A DNA stretch of 32,416 nucleotides from NCBI GenBank assembly GCA_035688265.1, contig DASSNE010000060.1:1-32416 (forward strand). The letters are read 5' to 3'. Under the pieces are notes generated by a model. That model saw nothing but the letters and a program-made list of their open reading frames with translations, was not told where the DNA came from and made no database searches. Positions within the stretch are counted from its first letter, which is position 1; every line of letters starts with the position of its first letter. The position numbers and the translations under genes are program-made. The DNA is from DASSBR01 sp035688265 (GTDB lineage: Bacteria > Pseudomonadota > Gammaproteobacteria > Natronospirales > DASSBR01). Below, piece after piece: positions 8,390-16,400 of the stretch.

Positions 8390-9625
8390 ATGGATATACA
8401 TCGCGCTGCTCCTGAAGCAGGCGCCGCACCGCCTGTTGCAGCCCGCGGCCCGCTCGCGCGTCGCCCTACGCTGTACGGCGTGATCGGCGCGGTCAGCTTC
8501 TCGCATGTCTTGAACGACATGATGCAGTCGGTGATCGTCGCGATCTATCCGATGCTGAAGGGCGGGTTTCATCTCAACTTCCTGCAAATCGGCGCGATTA
8601 CGCTGACCTTCCAATTGACCGCGTCGTTACTGCAGCCGGTGGTCGGCATGGTCACGGACAAGCATCCGCTGCCGTTCTCGCTACCGGTCGGGATGTGTTT
8701 CACGCTGGCCGGGCTGCTGGCGCTCTCCGGGGCGCCGAGTTACCCGATCCTGCTGCTGTCCGTCGCCCTGATCGGCTGCGGGTCCTCGATCTTTCATCCG
8801 GAATCGTCGCGGGTAGCGCGGATGGCATCGGGCGGGCGCTACGGGCTCGCGCAATCGTTGTTCCAGATCGGCGGCAACATCGGCCAGGCATTGGGACCGG
8901 TACTGGCGGCGGCGATCGTGCTCAAGCTCGGGCGCTCGCACGTGGGCTGGTTCGGTCTCGCGGCGCTGCTCGCGATCGTAATCCTGCTGCAGGTCGGCCG
9001 CTGGTACAGCCGGCACATTGAAGAGCGGGTGCGCAAGCGGCGGGCGGACGACCGGCCGCTGTTCCCCGCGACCGTGGTGCGTCGCACGGTCGCCGTGCTG
9101 CTGGTGCTGATGTTCTCGAAGTTCTTCTACCTCGCCAGCATCAGCAGCTACTACGAGTTCTACCTGATCCACCGCTTCGGGCTGTCGGCGCACAACGCCG
9201 CGAACCTGCTGAGCGTGTTCCTGTTTGCGGTCGCGCTGGGCACGTTGATCGGTGGTCCTTTGGGCGACCGCATCGGCCGCCGGCGGGTGATCTGGTTTTC
9301 GATCCTCGGCTGTGCACCGTTCACGCTGGCGCTGCCGTACGTGGGCCTGGGGTGGACGGTCGGCCTGAGCGTGGTGATCGGCATGATCCTCGCGTCGGCG
9401 TTCCCCGCCATCATCGTTTACGCGCAGGACATGCTGAGCCACCGCATCGGCATGGTATCCGGCCTGTTCTATGGATTCAGCTTCGGCCTCGGCGGCATCG
9501 GCGCCGCGGTGCTGGGCGTGATCGCCGACCACTTCGGCATCGTGTTCGTGTACCAGGTGTGCGCGTTCCTGCCGCTGCTGGGATTGCTGGCGGCGTTTCT
9601 GCCGGACGTGCGGCCGCTCGAATAA
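8390..9625 (+). CDS. fsr: Fosmidomycin resistance-type MFS antiporter Fsr
   Basis: A 411-residue major facilitator with close full-length similarity to E. coli Fsr. Shared stretches include LQIGAITLTFQL, GCGSSIFHPESSRVARMASG, FSKFFYLASISSYYEFYL and HRIGMVSGLFYGFSFG. About 12 membrane segments are visible. In E. coli, overexpression exports fosmidomycin; the natural substrate is uncertain. The ATG at 8390 (MDIHRAA) gives an N-terminus of E. coli-like length. An in-frame ATG at 8327 and an open frame from 8231 exist but add sequence unlike the family. The upstream 188 bp, shared with the divergent permease, shows no convincing promoter by eye. Confidence 0.92.
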   Translation: MDIHRAAPEAGAAPPVAARGPLARRPTLYGVIGAVSFSHVLNDMMQSVIVAIYPMLKGGFHLNFLQIGAITLTFQLTASLLQPVVGMVTDKHPLPFSLPVGMCFTLAGLLALSGAPSYPILLLSVALIGCGSSIFHPESSRVARMASGGRYGLAQSLFQIGGNIGQALGPVLAAAIVLKLGRSHVGWFGLAALLAIVILLQVGRWYSRHIEERVRKRRADDRPLFPATVVRRTVAVLLVLMFSKFFYLASISSYYEFYLIHRFGLSAHNAANLLSVFLFAVALGTLIGGPLGDRIGRRRVIWFSILGCAPFTLALPYVGLGWTVGLSVVIGMILASAFPAIIVYAQDMLSHRIGMVSGLFYGFSFGLGGIGAAVLGVIADHFGIVFVYQVCAFLPLLGLLAAFLPDVRPLE

Positions 9626-9671
9626 TCATCGTAAAATGCGAATGCCGACGGGTGTTATCGGGGTTCGAATA

Positions 9672-11147
9672 ATGAAATATGCCGTTGCTGTTGTGTTCCT
9701 GTCGGTCGCGGCCGGCGCTTTTGCCAACGCGCCGCCGACGCAAACGCCGATCAAGCACGTGGTGGTGATCTTTCAGGAAAACATTTCGTTCGATCACTAT
9801 TTCGCAACCTACCCGCACGCGGCTAACCCGCCGGGCGAGCCGCCGTTTCACGCACTGCCGGAGACGCCGACCGTCAACGGCCTGACGCCCGCGCTGATCA
9901 AACACAACCCCAATGCGGTCGCGCCGTTCCGGCTTGATCGCACCCGTGCCGTCACCTGCGACCAGGATCATCGTTACACCCCCGAGCAATACGCCTATCA
10001 CGGCGGCCTGGTCGATCGTTTCCTGGAAGTCGCGCGCAAGCATGCCGCGCCCGGTTGCAATCCGCGCCTGGTGATGGGCTATTACGACGGCAACACCGTG
10101 ACCGCGCTGTGGAATTACGCGCAGCACTTCGCCATGAGTGACAACTTCTTCGGCTCGACCTTCGGCCCGTCCACGCCCGGGGCGATCAATCTTATTTCCG
10201 GGCAGACGCACGGCGCGGCGCCGGAGATCAAGGAACACGTCGTCAACGGCACGATGATCGCCGACCCCGATCCCGCGTTCGATGAGTGCGGGCATTACAA
10301 GACGGCTGCATTCAGCGGCCGCAACGTCGGCAATCTGCTGGATGCGAAGGGCGTGACCTGGGGCTGGTTCGAAGGCGGCTTTCGGCCGACAGCCAGAAAG
10401 CCGGACGGCACCCCGGTGTGCGGCTCCAGGCACAAAAACGCTGCCGGCGTCAGCGTGCATGACTACCTCGCGCACCACGAGCCGTTCCAGTACTACGAAT
10501 CAACGGCGAACCCACGCCATCTGCCGCCCGAGTCGGTCGCGCGCATCGGCCACGACGGTCCCGCCAATCATCAGTATGGCCTTGAGGATTTCTGGAATGC
10601 GCTCGACCACGGCAACCTGCCGGCGGTGAGCTATCTCAAGGCGCGCGGCTACCAGGACGGCCACGCCGGCTACTCCGGGCCGATCGACGCGCAGCACTTC
10701 CTGGTGAAAACGATCAACCGGCTGCAGCAGTCCAAGTACTGGTCGTCGATGGCGATCATCATCGCGTGGGACGACTCCGACGGCTGGTACGACCACGTCA
10801 TGCCGCCGATCGTGAACCATTCCGCCGACCCGAAGCACGACGTGCTGCTCGGCAAGGCAATGTGCGGCGAACCGCTCGACGGCGCGTACCCCGACCGCTG
10901 CGGCTACGGGCCGCGGTTACCGTTGCTGGTGATCTCACCGTGGGCGAAGCAGAACTTTGTCGACCACTCGCTGACTGACCAGACCTCGATCCTGCGCTTC
11001 ATCGAGGACAACTGGTCGCTCGGCCGCATCGGCGACCAGTCGTTCGACGCGAAGGCCGGCACGCTCGCCAACCTGTTCGATTTCAGCCGCATCAACATGC
11101 GCCGGTTGATTCTGAAACCGAAGACGGGCGAGCCGGTGACGCCATAG
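9672..11147 (+). CDS. Exported phospholipase C / acid phosphatase-type phosphoesterase
   Basis: A 491-residue exported phosphoesterase (PF04185; phospholipase C/AcpA group). A signal peptide is clear (residues 1 to about 20, ending AFANA). The mature part starts with IKHVVVIFQENISFDHYF, where Glu36-Asn37 would bind metal. FGPSTPGAINLISGQ follows and carries the likely nucleophile region. IIAWDDSDGWYDHV and the C-terminal PLLVISPWAKQNFVDH complete the family pattern. It should act in the periplasm or outside, hydrolysing phosphate esters or phospholipids; which of these cannot be told. The ATG at 9672 was chosen because it begins the signal peptide; the frame opens slightly earlier at 9636. 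It ends 18 bp from the convergent M61 peptidase gene. Confidence 0.88.
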   Translation: MKYAVAVVFLSVAAGAFANAPPTQTPIKHVVVIFQENISFDHYFATYPHAANPPGEPPFHALPETPTVNGLTPALIKHNPNAVAPFRLDRTRAVTCDQDHRYTPEQYAYHGGLVDRFLEVARKHAAPGCNPRLVMGYYDGNTVTALWNYAQHFAMSDNFFGSTFGPSTPGAINLISGQTHGAAPEIKEHVVNGTMIADPDPAFDECGHYKTAAFSGRNVGNLLDAKGVTWGWFEGGFRPTARKPDGTPVCGSRHKNAAGVSVHDYLAHHEPFQYYESTANPRHLPPESVARIGHDGPANHQYGLEDFWNALDHGNLPAVSYLKARGYQDGHAGYSGPIDAQHFLVKTINRLQQSKYWSSMAIIIAWDDSDGWYDHVMPPIVNHSADPKHDVLLGKAMCGEPLDGAYPDRCGYGPRLPLLVISPWAKQNFVDHSLTDQTSILRFIEDNWSLGRIGDQSFDAKAGTLANLFDFSRINMRRLILKPKTGEPVTP

Positions 11148-11165
11148 AAGTGCGTCGGTTTTTGA

Positions 11166-13034
11166 CTACTCGCGCGGCGTGATGATGTCGCTCAGATAAT
11201 CCGGCTCGCCGTCGATGCGCTCGAGGTGCGGATACTGCAAGCCGTCGTGATAATCCACCTGCACGGTGCGAAAGCCGCCCTGGAACTTAATCAGCAGTTC
11301 GATCGGCGCCTTGTCGTCGCCCGCCGCGTCGATAATCGCCTGCTGCATGACGTCCTTGCTGTAGGACTCGCCGTTCACCGCCTTGACCGAAGCGCCGGTA
11401 CTGATGCCGGCCCGGAACGTGGGGCCGTCCCAGCGCACGTCGTTGATCCGGCCATGTTCGGTCAACGTGAGCCCGATCGACCAGGCGAAGTTGAACACGT
11501 GGCGCGGTGATTTGCGCCGCTTCTCGTGTTTCTTCTGGTACTCACCCTGCTCGTCGGTGTAAACCAGCTTCCAGCCCGACGCGGCGACGCCTTCCAGCAG
11601 CGGCGGCTTGCGCTCATCGACGAACGGCTGCAGGAAGCTGACCCAGTCATAATCCGCCACGCCGTTCAACGTCGTGATGACGTCATCGCGCGTATAGGTC
11701 TTCGGGACAAAACTGCCGTTGTCCATGCCGCAGAACGCCTGGGCGAAATCGTCCAGCGATTTGCCGCTCTGCGTGAGTGCGCGAATCTTCGCGTCCACGG
11801 CGAGCCACAGCATCTGGCCGCCGCTGTAGTATTCCTCGCTCATCTGCCAGCTACGGTACGGCAGCGCGCAACGATGCGCCGTGGTCGGGTCGTTGGTGGT
11901 GTCCGCGAGCGGGCGCCAGCCGAGGCCCGGGCGGTTGCGATCGTAATTGCCCGCCACCATCGCGAGCGCCTCGCGAAACTCTTCCGGCGTCCACAGGCCG
12001 GCGCGCGCCGTGATCACGAAGCCCCAGTACTGCGTCATGCCCTCGTACACCCACAACAGCGAATCGCCCATCGGCACGTTGAAGTTGGGCGTCCACGAGT
12101 CGACCGGGCGGCGGAACTTGCCGTTCCAGGAGTGCTCGAACTCGTGCGCCAGCAGATCGCGCTCGGGCGCGTGGTCGTCCCACTCCTTGAAGTAATCGGC
12201 GCGCAGGCCATTCTCGCTGGACCGGTGGTGTTCGAGGCCGTTGCCCGCCAGGTGATCGGAGAGCGAAAACAGAAAATCGTAGTGGTCGAAATGATGCGAA
12301 TCGAACAACCTGAGCATCTGCGTGACCAGGGCGCGATGCAGGTTCAATAGCTCCGGCGTCATCTCCAGGTATTTCGGCGCGTCGGCCACGACGTTCAGAT
12401 GCACCGGGACGTCGCCCTCCGGATTGAGATCCACGCGGTTGAAGTACCGGCCCGCATAGATCGGCGAATCCACCAGCGTCTCGTGGCTCACGGGCTTGAA
12501 CGTGGTGGTGCTGCCGGACTGCGAGACCGGCTCGAGTGCGGTGCCGAACTGCCACCCATCCGGCAGCGACACACGCGGCTCGAAGGAAATGCCGCGCGAG
12601 TAATGGCCGGCCGGATACAGCGACATCTTGTCCCATTCCAGCATTAGCATGCGATCGGTCATCTCGAAGTCGCCGCGCCGGGGCGACAAATACTGGAAAT
12701 CGACCTCGACCTCGCTGACAACTTCGGGCACATCCACATGAAACACACGCACGTCGTACTTGTCGCGCGTCCACTTGAGCGTCTCGCCACCGGCGCTCAC
12801 ATCGAGCCCGGCCAGCATGGCAATGGGACCGCTGGGCGAATGGTCGCCCGGAATCCACTCCGGATACAGCAGCGTCAGCCTGCCCGGCTTGACCGGAATC
12901 GTCTCGCGCACGCGAAAAATGCCCTGCGACGTATCGGAGGCATCCACATGAATGGCGATGGTGCCGGGGTAGGCGACGTCCTCAGGCGGCGGCACCTGGG
13001 CGCGACGGGTTTCATTGGCGGATGGGGCGGACAC
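11166..13034 (-). CDS. M61 family metallopeptidase (glycyl aminopeptidase-like) with C-terminal PDZ region
   Basis: A 622-residue M61 peptidase. The zinc motif HEFEH is at residues 297-301 (in LLAHEFEHSWNGKFRRP), with the third ligand probably Glu331 in VYEGMTQYWG. The N-terminal beta domain (PEWIPGDHSPSGPI) is typical. The last 120 or so residues (ISTGASVKAVNG and following) look like a PDZ domain. The start is GTG at 13034, with AAGGAG 6 bases upstream. The frame is closed by TAG a short way further up, so no signal peptide can be added. Many relatives are exported, so this copy is predicted cytoplasmic. It is divergent from the marR-efflux operon. Aminopeptidase activity on Gly/Ala-leading peptides is an inference from family knowledge. 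Confidence 0.9.
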   Translation of the reverse strand: MSAPSANETRRAQVPPPEDVAYPGTIAIHVDASDTSQGIFRVRETIPVKPGRLTLLYPEWIPGDHSPSGPIAMLAGLDVSAGGETLKWTRDKYDVRVFHVDVPEVVSEVEVDFQYLSPRRGDFEMTDRMLMLEWDKMSLYPAGHYSRGISFEPRVSLPDGWQFGTALEPVSQSGSTTTFKPVSHETLVDSPIYAGRYFNRVDLNPEGDVPVHLNVVADAPKYLEMTPELLNLHRALVTQMLRLFDSHHFDHYDFLFSLSDHLAGNGLEHHRSSENGLRADYFKEWDDHAPERDLLAHEFEHSWNGKFRRPVDSWTPNFNVPMGDSLLWVYEGMTQYWGFVITARAGLWTPEEFREALAMVAGNYDRNRPGLGWRPLADTTNDPTTAHRCALPYRSWQMSEEYYSGGQMLWLAVDAKIRALTQSGKSLDDFAQAFCGMDNGSFVPKTYTRDDVITTLNGVADYDWVSFLQPFVDERKPPLLEGVAASGWKLVYTDEQGEYQKKHEKRRKSPRHVFNFAWSIGLTLTEHGRINDVRWDGPTFRAGISTGASVKAVNGESYSKDVMQQAIIDAAGDDKAPIELLIKFQGGFRTVQVDYHDGLQYPHLERIDGEPDYLSDIITPRE

Positions 13035-13153
13035 AACGGACTCCTTATTGTTCGACCTCGATAACTATAACAGGAGCCGGAAAGCTGGCCGCCCGCTGAC
13101 GCGGGCCGCTTGTCCGCCACCGAGAGCTGGAATGTGCCAAATCAATAATTGCT

Positions 13154-13181
13154 TTGACAACTATAGCTCACGCAATAAAAT
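13154..13181 (+). promoter_or_regulatory. Near-consensus sigma-70 promoter of the marR-efflux operon
   Basis: A perfect -35 box TTGACA (13154-13159) is followed after 16 bp by TAAAAT (13176-13181), one mismatch from TATAAT. Transcription would start around 13187-13190, that is at or next to the first ATG of marR (13190), so the mRNA may be leaderless. ATTGC (13148-13152) and GCAAT (13172-13176) flank the core as a 5-bp inverted repeat. CAACTATAGC within the spacer resembles TAACTATAAC at 13062-13071 near the divergent peptidase gene. Autorepression by MarR through these sites is plausible but unproven. Confidence 0.7.
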
Positions 13182-13189
13182 ACCCGCCC

Positions 13190-13648
13190 ATGTGTCCCGC
13201 CACCCGCGATACCGAAAAGCTGCCCGAGAGCATGGGCGTGCTGCTCAGGCTGGTGAAGTCCGAGCTGATGTGCGCGATGGAAGAGGAGCTGACCGCGCAA
13301 GGGGTCGATCTGCGGCACAGCCAGGTGCATGCGCTCCGCTGCCTGTACCTGTCCGGCCCCATGAGCGCCGGCGAGCTGGCGCGGGCGCTGGCTTACGACG
13401 CCGGCGCGATGACGCGTTTGCTCGATCAGCTCGAAGAGCGCGGCTACCTCCACCGTCGCCCCGATCCCGACGATCGCCGCGCACTGCGCATCGAACTATC
13501 GACCTCCGGCACCGCGCTCGTGCGCAAGCTCGCGGACTACAAGGAGCGGGTGCTGGACCGGGCGCTGGGCGCGCTGGACGACGAGGAACGGCGCCGGCTG
13601 ACCGACTACCTGCAGCGCGTCCTGATCACGCTGCGCCAATCACACTAA
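13190..13648 (+). CDS. MarR family transcriptional regulator
   Basis: A 152-residue winged-helix regulator. The DNA-binding region is evident in SAGELARALAYDAGAMTRLLDQLEERGYLHR, followed by the wing DPDDRRALRIELS, and flanking helices would form the dimer interface. It is the first gene of an operon with an outer-membrane factor, EmrA-like and EmrB-like genes, so it probably represses the pump and is relieved by pump substrates, as EmrR does. The start is uncertain. ATG at 13190 lies immediately downstream of the promoter (leaderless). ATG at 13232 (MGVLLRL) would give an mRNA with a leader but a shortened first helix. A TTG at 13154 falls inside the -35 box and was rejected. Confidence 0.9.
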   Translation: MCPATRDTEKLPESMGVLLRLVKSELMCAMEEELTAQGVDLRHSQVHALRCLYLSGPMSAGELARALAYDAGAMTRLLDQLEERGYLHRRPDPDDRRALRIELSTSGTALVRKLADYKERVLDRALGALDDEERRRLTDYLQRVLITLRQSH

Positions 13649-13672
13649 CAAGAAGCCGAACCTGGAAACCTG

Positions 13673-15160
13673 ATGCGATCGCGATTATTGCCGCTCGTCG
13701 CTGCCTGTGCCGTGGCGGTGCTGCTCGGCGCCTGTGCCAGCAGCCGCGGGCTCAAGCCCAGCGGCCACCTGCTGCCTGTCGGCACTTTGCACAGCGAGCG
13801 CAGCCTAGCCGGCGCGCCGCTGACACCGGCTGCCTGGCCGGCGGACGACTGGTGGACCACGCTGGGCGATCCGCAACTGGATGCGCTGGTTGGCGAGGCG
13901 CTCAAACACAACCCGGACATTGCCATCGCGCGCGCCCGTGTTCGGAAAGCCATTGCGGGGGCCGGTCTGGCCGATGCCGAGCGTCAGCCGACCCTCAACG
14001 CCTCGGCCAGCGTGTCCGGCGCCCATTTGCCGAAGACCTTGTTGCCGGAGTCGGTCGGCGGCGGCCACTTCGGCTGGCTGAAGTACGGTTATCTGAGCTT
14101 TAACTGGGGGCTGGACCTGTGGGGCGGCAAGCGCGCCGCCTGGGAAGCGGCGGTGGACCAGGTGCATGCGGCCGCGGTCGATAGCCATGCCGCGCGGCTG
14201 CTGGTGTCCGTCGACGTGGCGCGCGCCTATGCCCGGCTGGGTTATGCCTTCCGGCAGCAGACGATCGCGCAGGAAGAACTTGAGCGCGCCACGCATGCGC
14301 ACAAGCTGACCGAGCAGCGCGTTTCGGCCGGCATCGACAGCCGGCTTGAGCTCAAGCGTTCCGATGCCGAGGTCGCCCGCGACCAAGGCTTGCTGGCCGC
14401 CGCCTCGCAGGCAGTGGATCGCGCGCGCGTGGCGCTGTCGGCTCTGCTGGGCCAGGGGCCCGATCGCGGCTTGTCGATCAGGCAGCCGCAGCCGCTGTCA
14501 CCGGCCCGGCTGGCTTTGCCGCCGAATCTTTCCGCCGGGCTGCTGGGCCGGCGTCCGGACCTGGTGGCGGCGCGCTGGCGGGTGGAGGCGGCCGGCCAGA
14601 GCATCAAGGCGGCCAAGGCACGGTTTCTGCCCAACATCAGCCTGGGCGCGCTGGCCGGGCTGGTGAGCAAGGGCGGCACGCCGCTGTTCGAGCTACCGGC
14701 GCGTTTCTGGCAGGTGGCGCCCGCCATCAGCCTGCCCATTTTCAACGGTGGTCGTTTGCGCGCCAACCTGGCCGGGCGCGACGCCGCGTATGACCTGGCC
14801 GTCGCGCAGTACAACAAGACGCTGATCGGCGCGCTCAACCAGGTCGCCGATGATCTGCACGGCCTGCGGTCGCTCAAGGTTCGCGCAACATCCGAGCGGC
14901 GCGCGCTGGATGCCGCGCGCGAAGCCTGGAAGCTGTCCGAACGGCGCTACAAGGCGGGCGTCGGCAGTTTTCTCGAAGCGCTCGACGTGCGCCAGCATCT
15001 GCTCCAGGCCGAGACCGCGGTCGCCGCGCTGCATGCGCAGCAGGTGGATCTGTCGATCCAGCTGATTCAGGCGCTGGGGGGCGGCTTTCATGCCACCGGC
15101 AAAGCGATCGCCGCCGGCGACACGCGCCAGCCATCATCTTCCGATTCCACCACGAATTAA
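13673..15160 (+). CDS. Outer-membrane efflux factor lipoprotein (NodT/OprM type)
   Basis: A 495-residue TolC-family outer-membrane channel protein. The lipoprotein signal ends in the lipobox LLGAC with Cys21 as the lipidation site. WWTTLGDPQLDALVGEAL is the typical start of the mature OMF fold. Two homologous halves of long helices follow, including ELKRSDAEVARDQGLLAAA, LLGRRPDLVAARWRVEAA and the equatorial LPIFNGGRLRANL. It would trimerise and form the exit duct for the EmrA/EmrB pump encoded directly downstream. It starts 24 bp after marR and ends 4 bp before the adaptor gene. The C-terminus is a Ser/Thr-rich tail. Confidence 0.92.
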   Translation: MRSRLLPLVAACAVAVLLGACASSRGLKPSGHLLPVGTLHSERSLAGAPLTPAAWPADDWWTTLGDPQLDALVGEALKHNPDIAIARARVRKAIAGAGLADAERQPTLNASASVSGAHLPKTLLPESVGGGHFGWLKYGYLSFNWGLDLWGGKRAAWEAAVDQVHAAAVDSHAARLLVSVDVARAYARLGYAFRQQTIAQEELERATHAHKLTEQRVSAGIDSRLELKRSDAEVARDQGLLAAASQAVDRARVALSALLGQGPDRGLSIRQPQPLSPARLALPPNLSAGLLGRRPDLVAARWRVEAAGQSIKAAKARFLPNISLGALAGLVSKGGTPLFELPARFWQVAPAISLPIFNGGRLRANLAGRDAAYDLAVAQYNKTLIGALNQVADDLHGLRSLKVRATSERRALDAAREAWKLSERRYKAGVGSFLEALDVRQHLLQAETAVAALHAQQVDLSIQLIQALGGGFHATGKAIAAGDTRQPSSSDSTTN

Positions 15161-15164
15161 GACC

Positions 15165-16349
15165 ATGAGCGAAGACACTTCTACCGTCGAATCCACTGCG
15201 ACGCCGGCGCGCAGCGGCAAGCGCAAGTTTTTCCTGCGCCTGTTGCTGATCGTCGTCGTGGTCGGCCTGGTTGCCTGGGGGTTGTGGTATTACCTCGAAG
15301 GCCGCTGGTACGAGGACACCGACGACGCCTACGTCAATGGCAACATCGTTCAGGTCACGCCCCAGATCCCGGGCACCGTCGTCAGCATCGGCGCCGATAA
15401 CGGCGACCTCGTTCACGCCGGCCAGGTGCTGGTGAAGCTGGACCCGAGCGATGCGGACGTCGCCTTGCAGGCGGCGCGGGCAGGGCTCGCGCAAGCCGTG
15501 CGCAAAGTGCGCGGCCTGTACAACGATGTGCTGTCGACCAAGGCCGAAGTTGACGCGCGCAAGGTGGCGCTGGACAAGGCCAGGGCCGACTACGACCGGC
15601 GCAAGGGGCTGGTGGAGTCCGGCGCCATTGCCGCCGAGGTACTGGCGCACGCGCACGATGCGCTGGCGGCGGCACAAAGCGCCCTGACCGCGGCCCAACA
15701 AGCCTACAGCAGCAGCCTCGCGCTCGCGGGCGATACCGGTGTCGCGTCCAATCCGGCGGTGAAGGCGGCCGAGGCCAAGCTGCGCAAGGCTTACCTGGAC
15801 GACGTGCGCACTACGCTGATCTCGCCCGTGGACGGCTACGTGGCCAAGCGCACGGTGCAGGTGGGCGAACAGGTCCATCCGGGCGGCGCATTGATGGCGG
15901 TCGTGCCGCTGCAAGGGGTCTGGGTGGATGCCAACTTCAAGGAAACCCAGCTCAAGCACATGCGCATCGGCCAGCCGGTGACGCTGCAATCGGATCTGTA
16001 CGGCAGCTCGGTGACCTACCACGGCACGGTCGAGAGCCTGGGCATCGGCACGGGCAGCGCGTTCTCGCTGCTGCCGGCGGAGAACGCGACCGGCAACTGG
16101 ATCAAGATTGTGCAGCGCGTGCCGGTGCGCATCTCGCTGCGCCGGGACGAGTTGAAGCAGCATCCGTTACGCATCGGCCTGTCGATGACGGCCAGCGTCG
16201 ATCTGCACGATCAGAGCGGGCCGATGCTGGCCGAGAAGGCGCCGACGCAGCCGGCCTTTGCCACTCATGTCTATAAAGAGCAGTTGGCGGATGCGAACGC
16301 GCTGGTGCAGCGCATCGTCCAGGCCAACATGGGCCATGACGGTCACTGA
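15165..16349 (+). CDS. emrA: EmrA-like membrane-fusion (HlyD family) adaptor
   Basis: A 394-residue periplasmic adaptor. A short cytoplasmic N-terminus is followed by one membrane anchor (about residues 24-44). Then come the barrel-lipoyl segment TDDAYVNGNIVQVTPQIPG, a long alpha-hairpin coiled coil (about 100-200), the second lipoyl half LISPVDGYVAKRTVQVGEQV and a beta-barrel part (VWVDANFKETQLKHMRIGQ). This is the EmrA arrangement. It would link the inner-membrane pump to the outer-membrane factor. The ATG at 15165 was chosen; the frame is open upstream to 15090, but that overlaps the previous gene and lacks family similarity. A His-containing C-terminal end (MGHDGH) is seen. Confidence 0.9.
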   Translation: MSEDTSTVESTATPARSGKRKFFLRLLLIVVVVGLVAWGLWYYLEGRWYEDTDDAYVNGNIVQVTPQIPGTVVSIGADNGDLVHAGQVLVKLDPSDADVALQAARAGLAQAVRKVRGLYNDVLSTKAEVDARKVALDKARADYDRRKGLVESGAIAAEVLAHAHDALAAAQSALTAAQQAYSSSLALAGDTGVASNPAVKAAEAKLRKAYLDDVRTTLISPVDGYVAKRTVQVGEQVHPGGALMAVVPLQGVWVDANFKETQLKHMRIGQPVTLQSDLYGSSVTYHGTVESLGIGTGSAFSLLPAENATGNWIKIVQRVPVRISLRRDELKQHPLRIGLSMTASVDLHDQSGPMLAEKAPTQPAFATHVYKEQLADANALVQRIVQANMGHDGH

Positions 16350-16400
16350 TTTCGCACCGGGAGCACACGCCAGAATCGTTCGACGCGCGGACCCGGCCGC

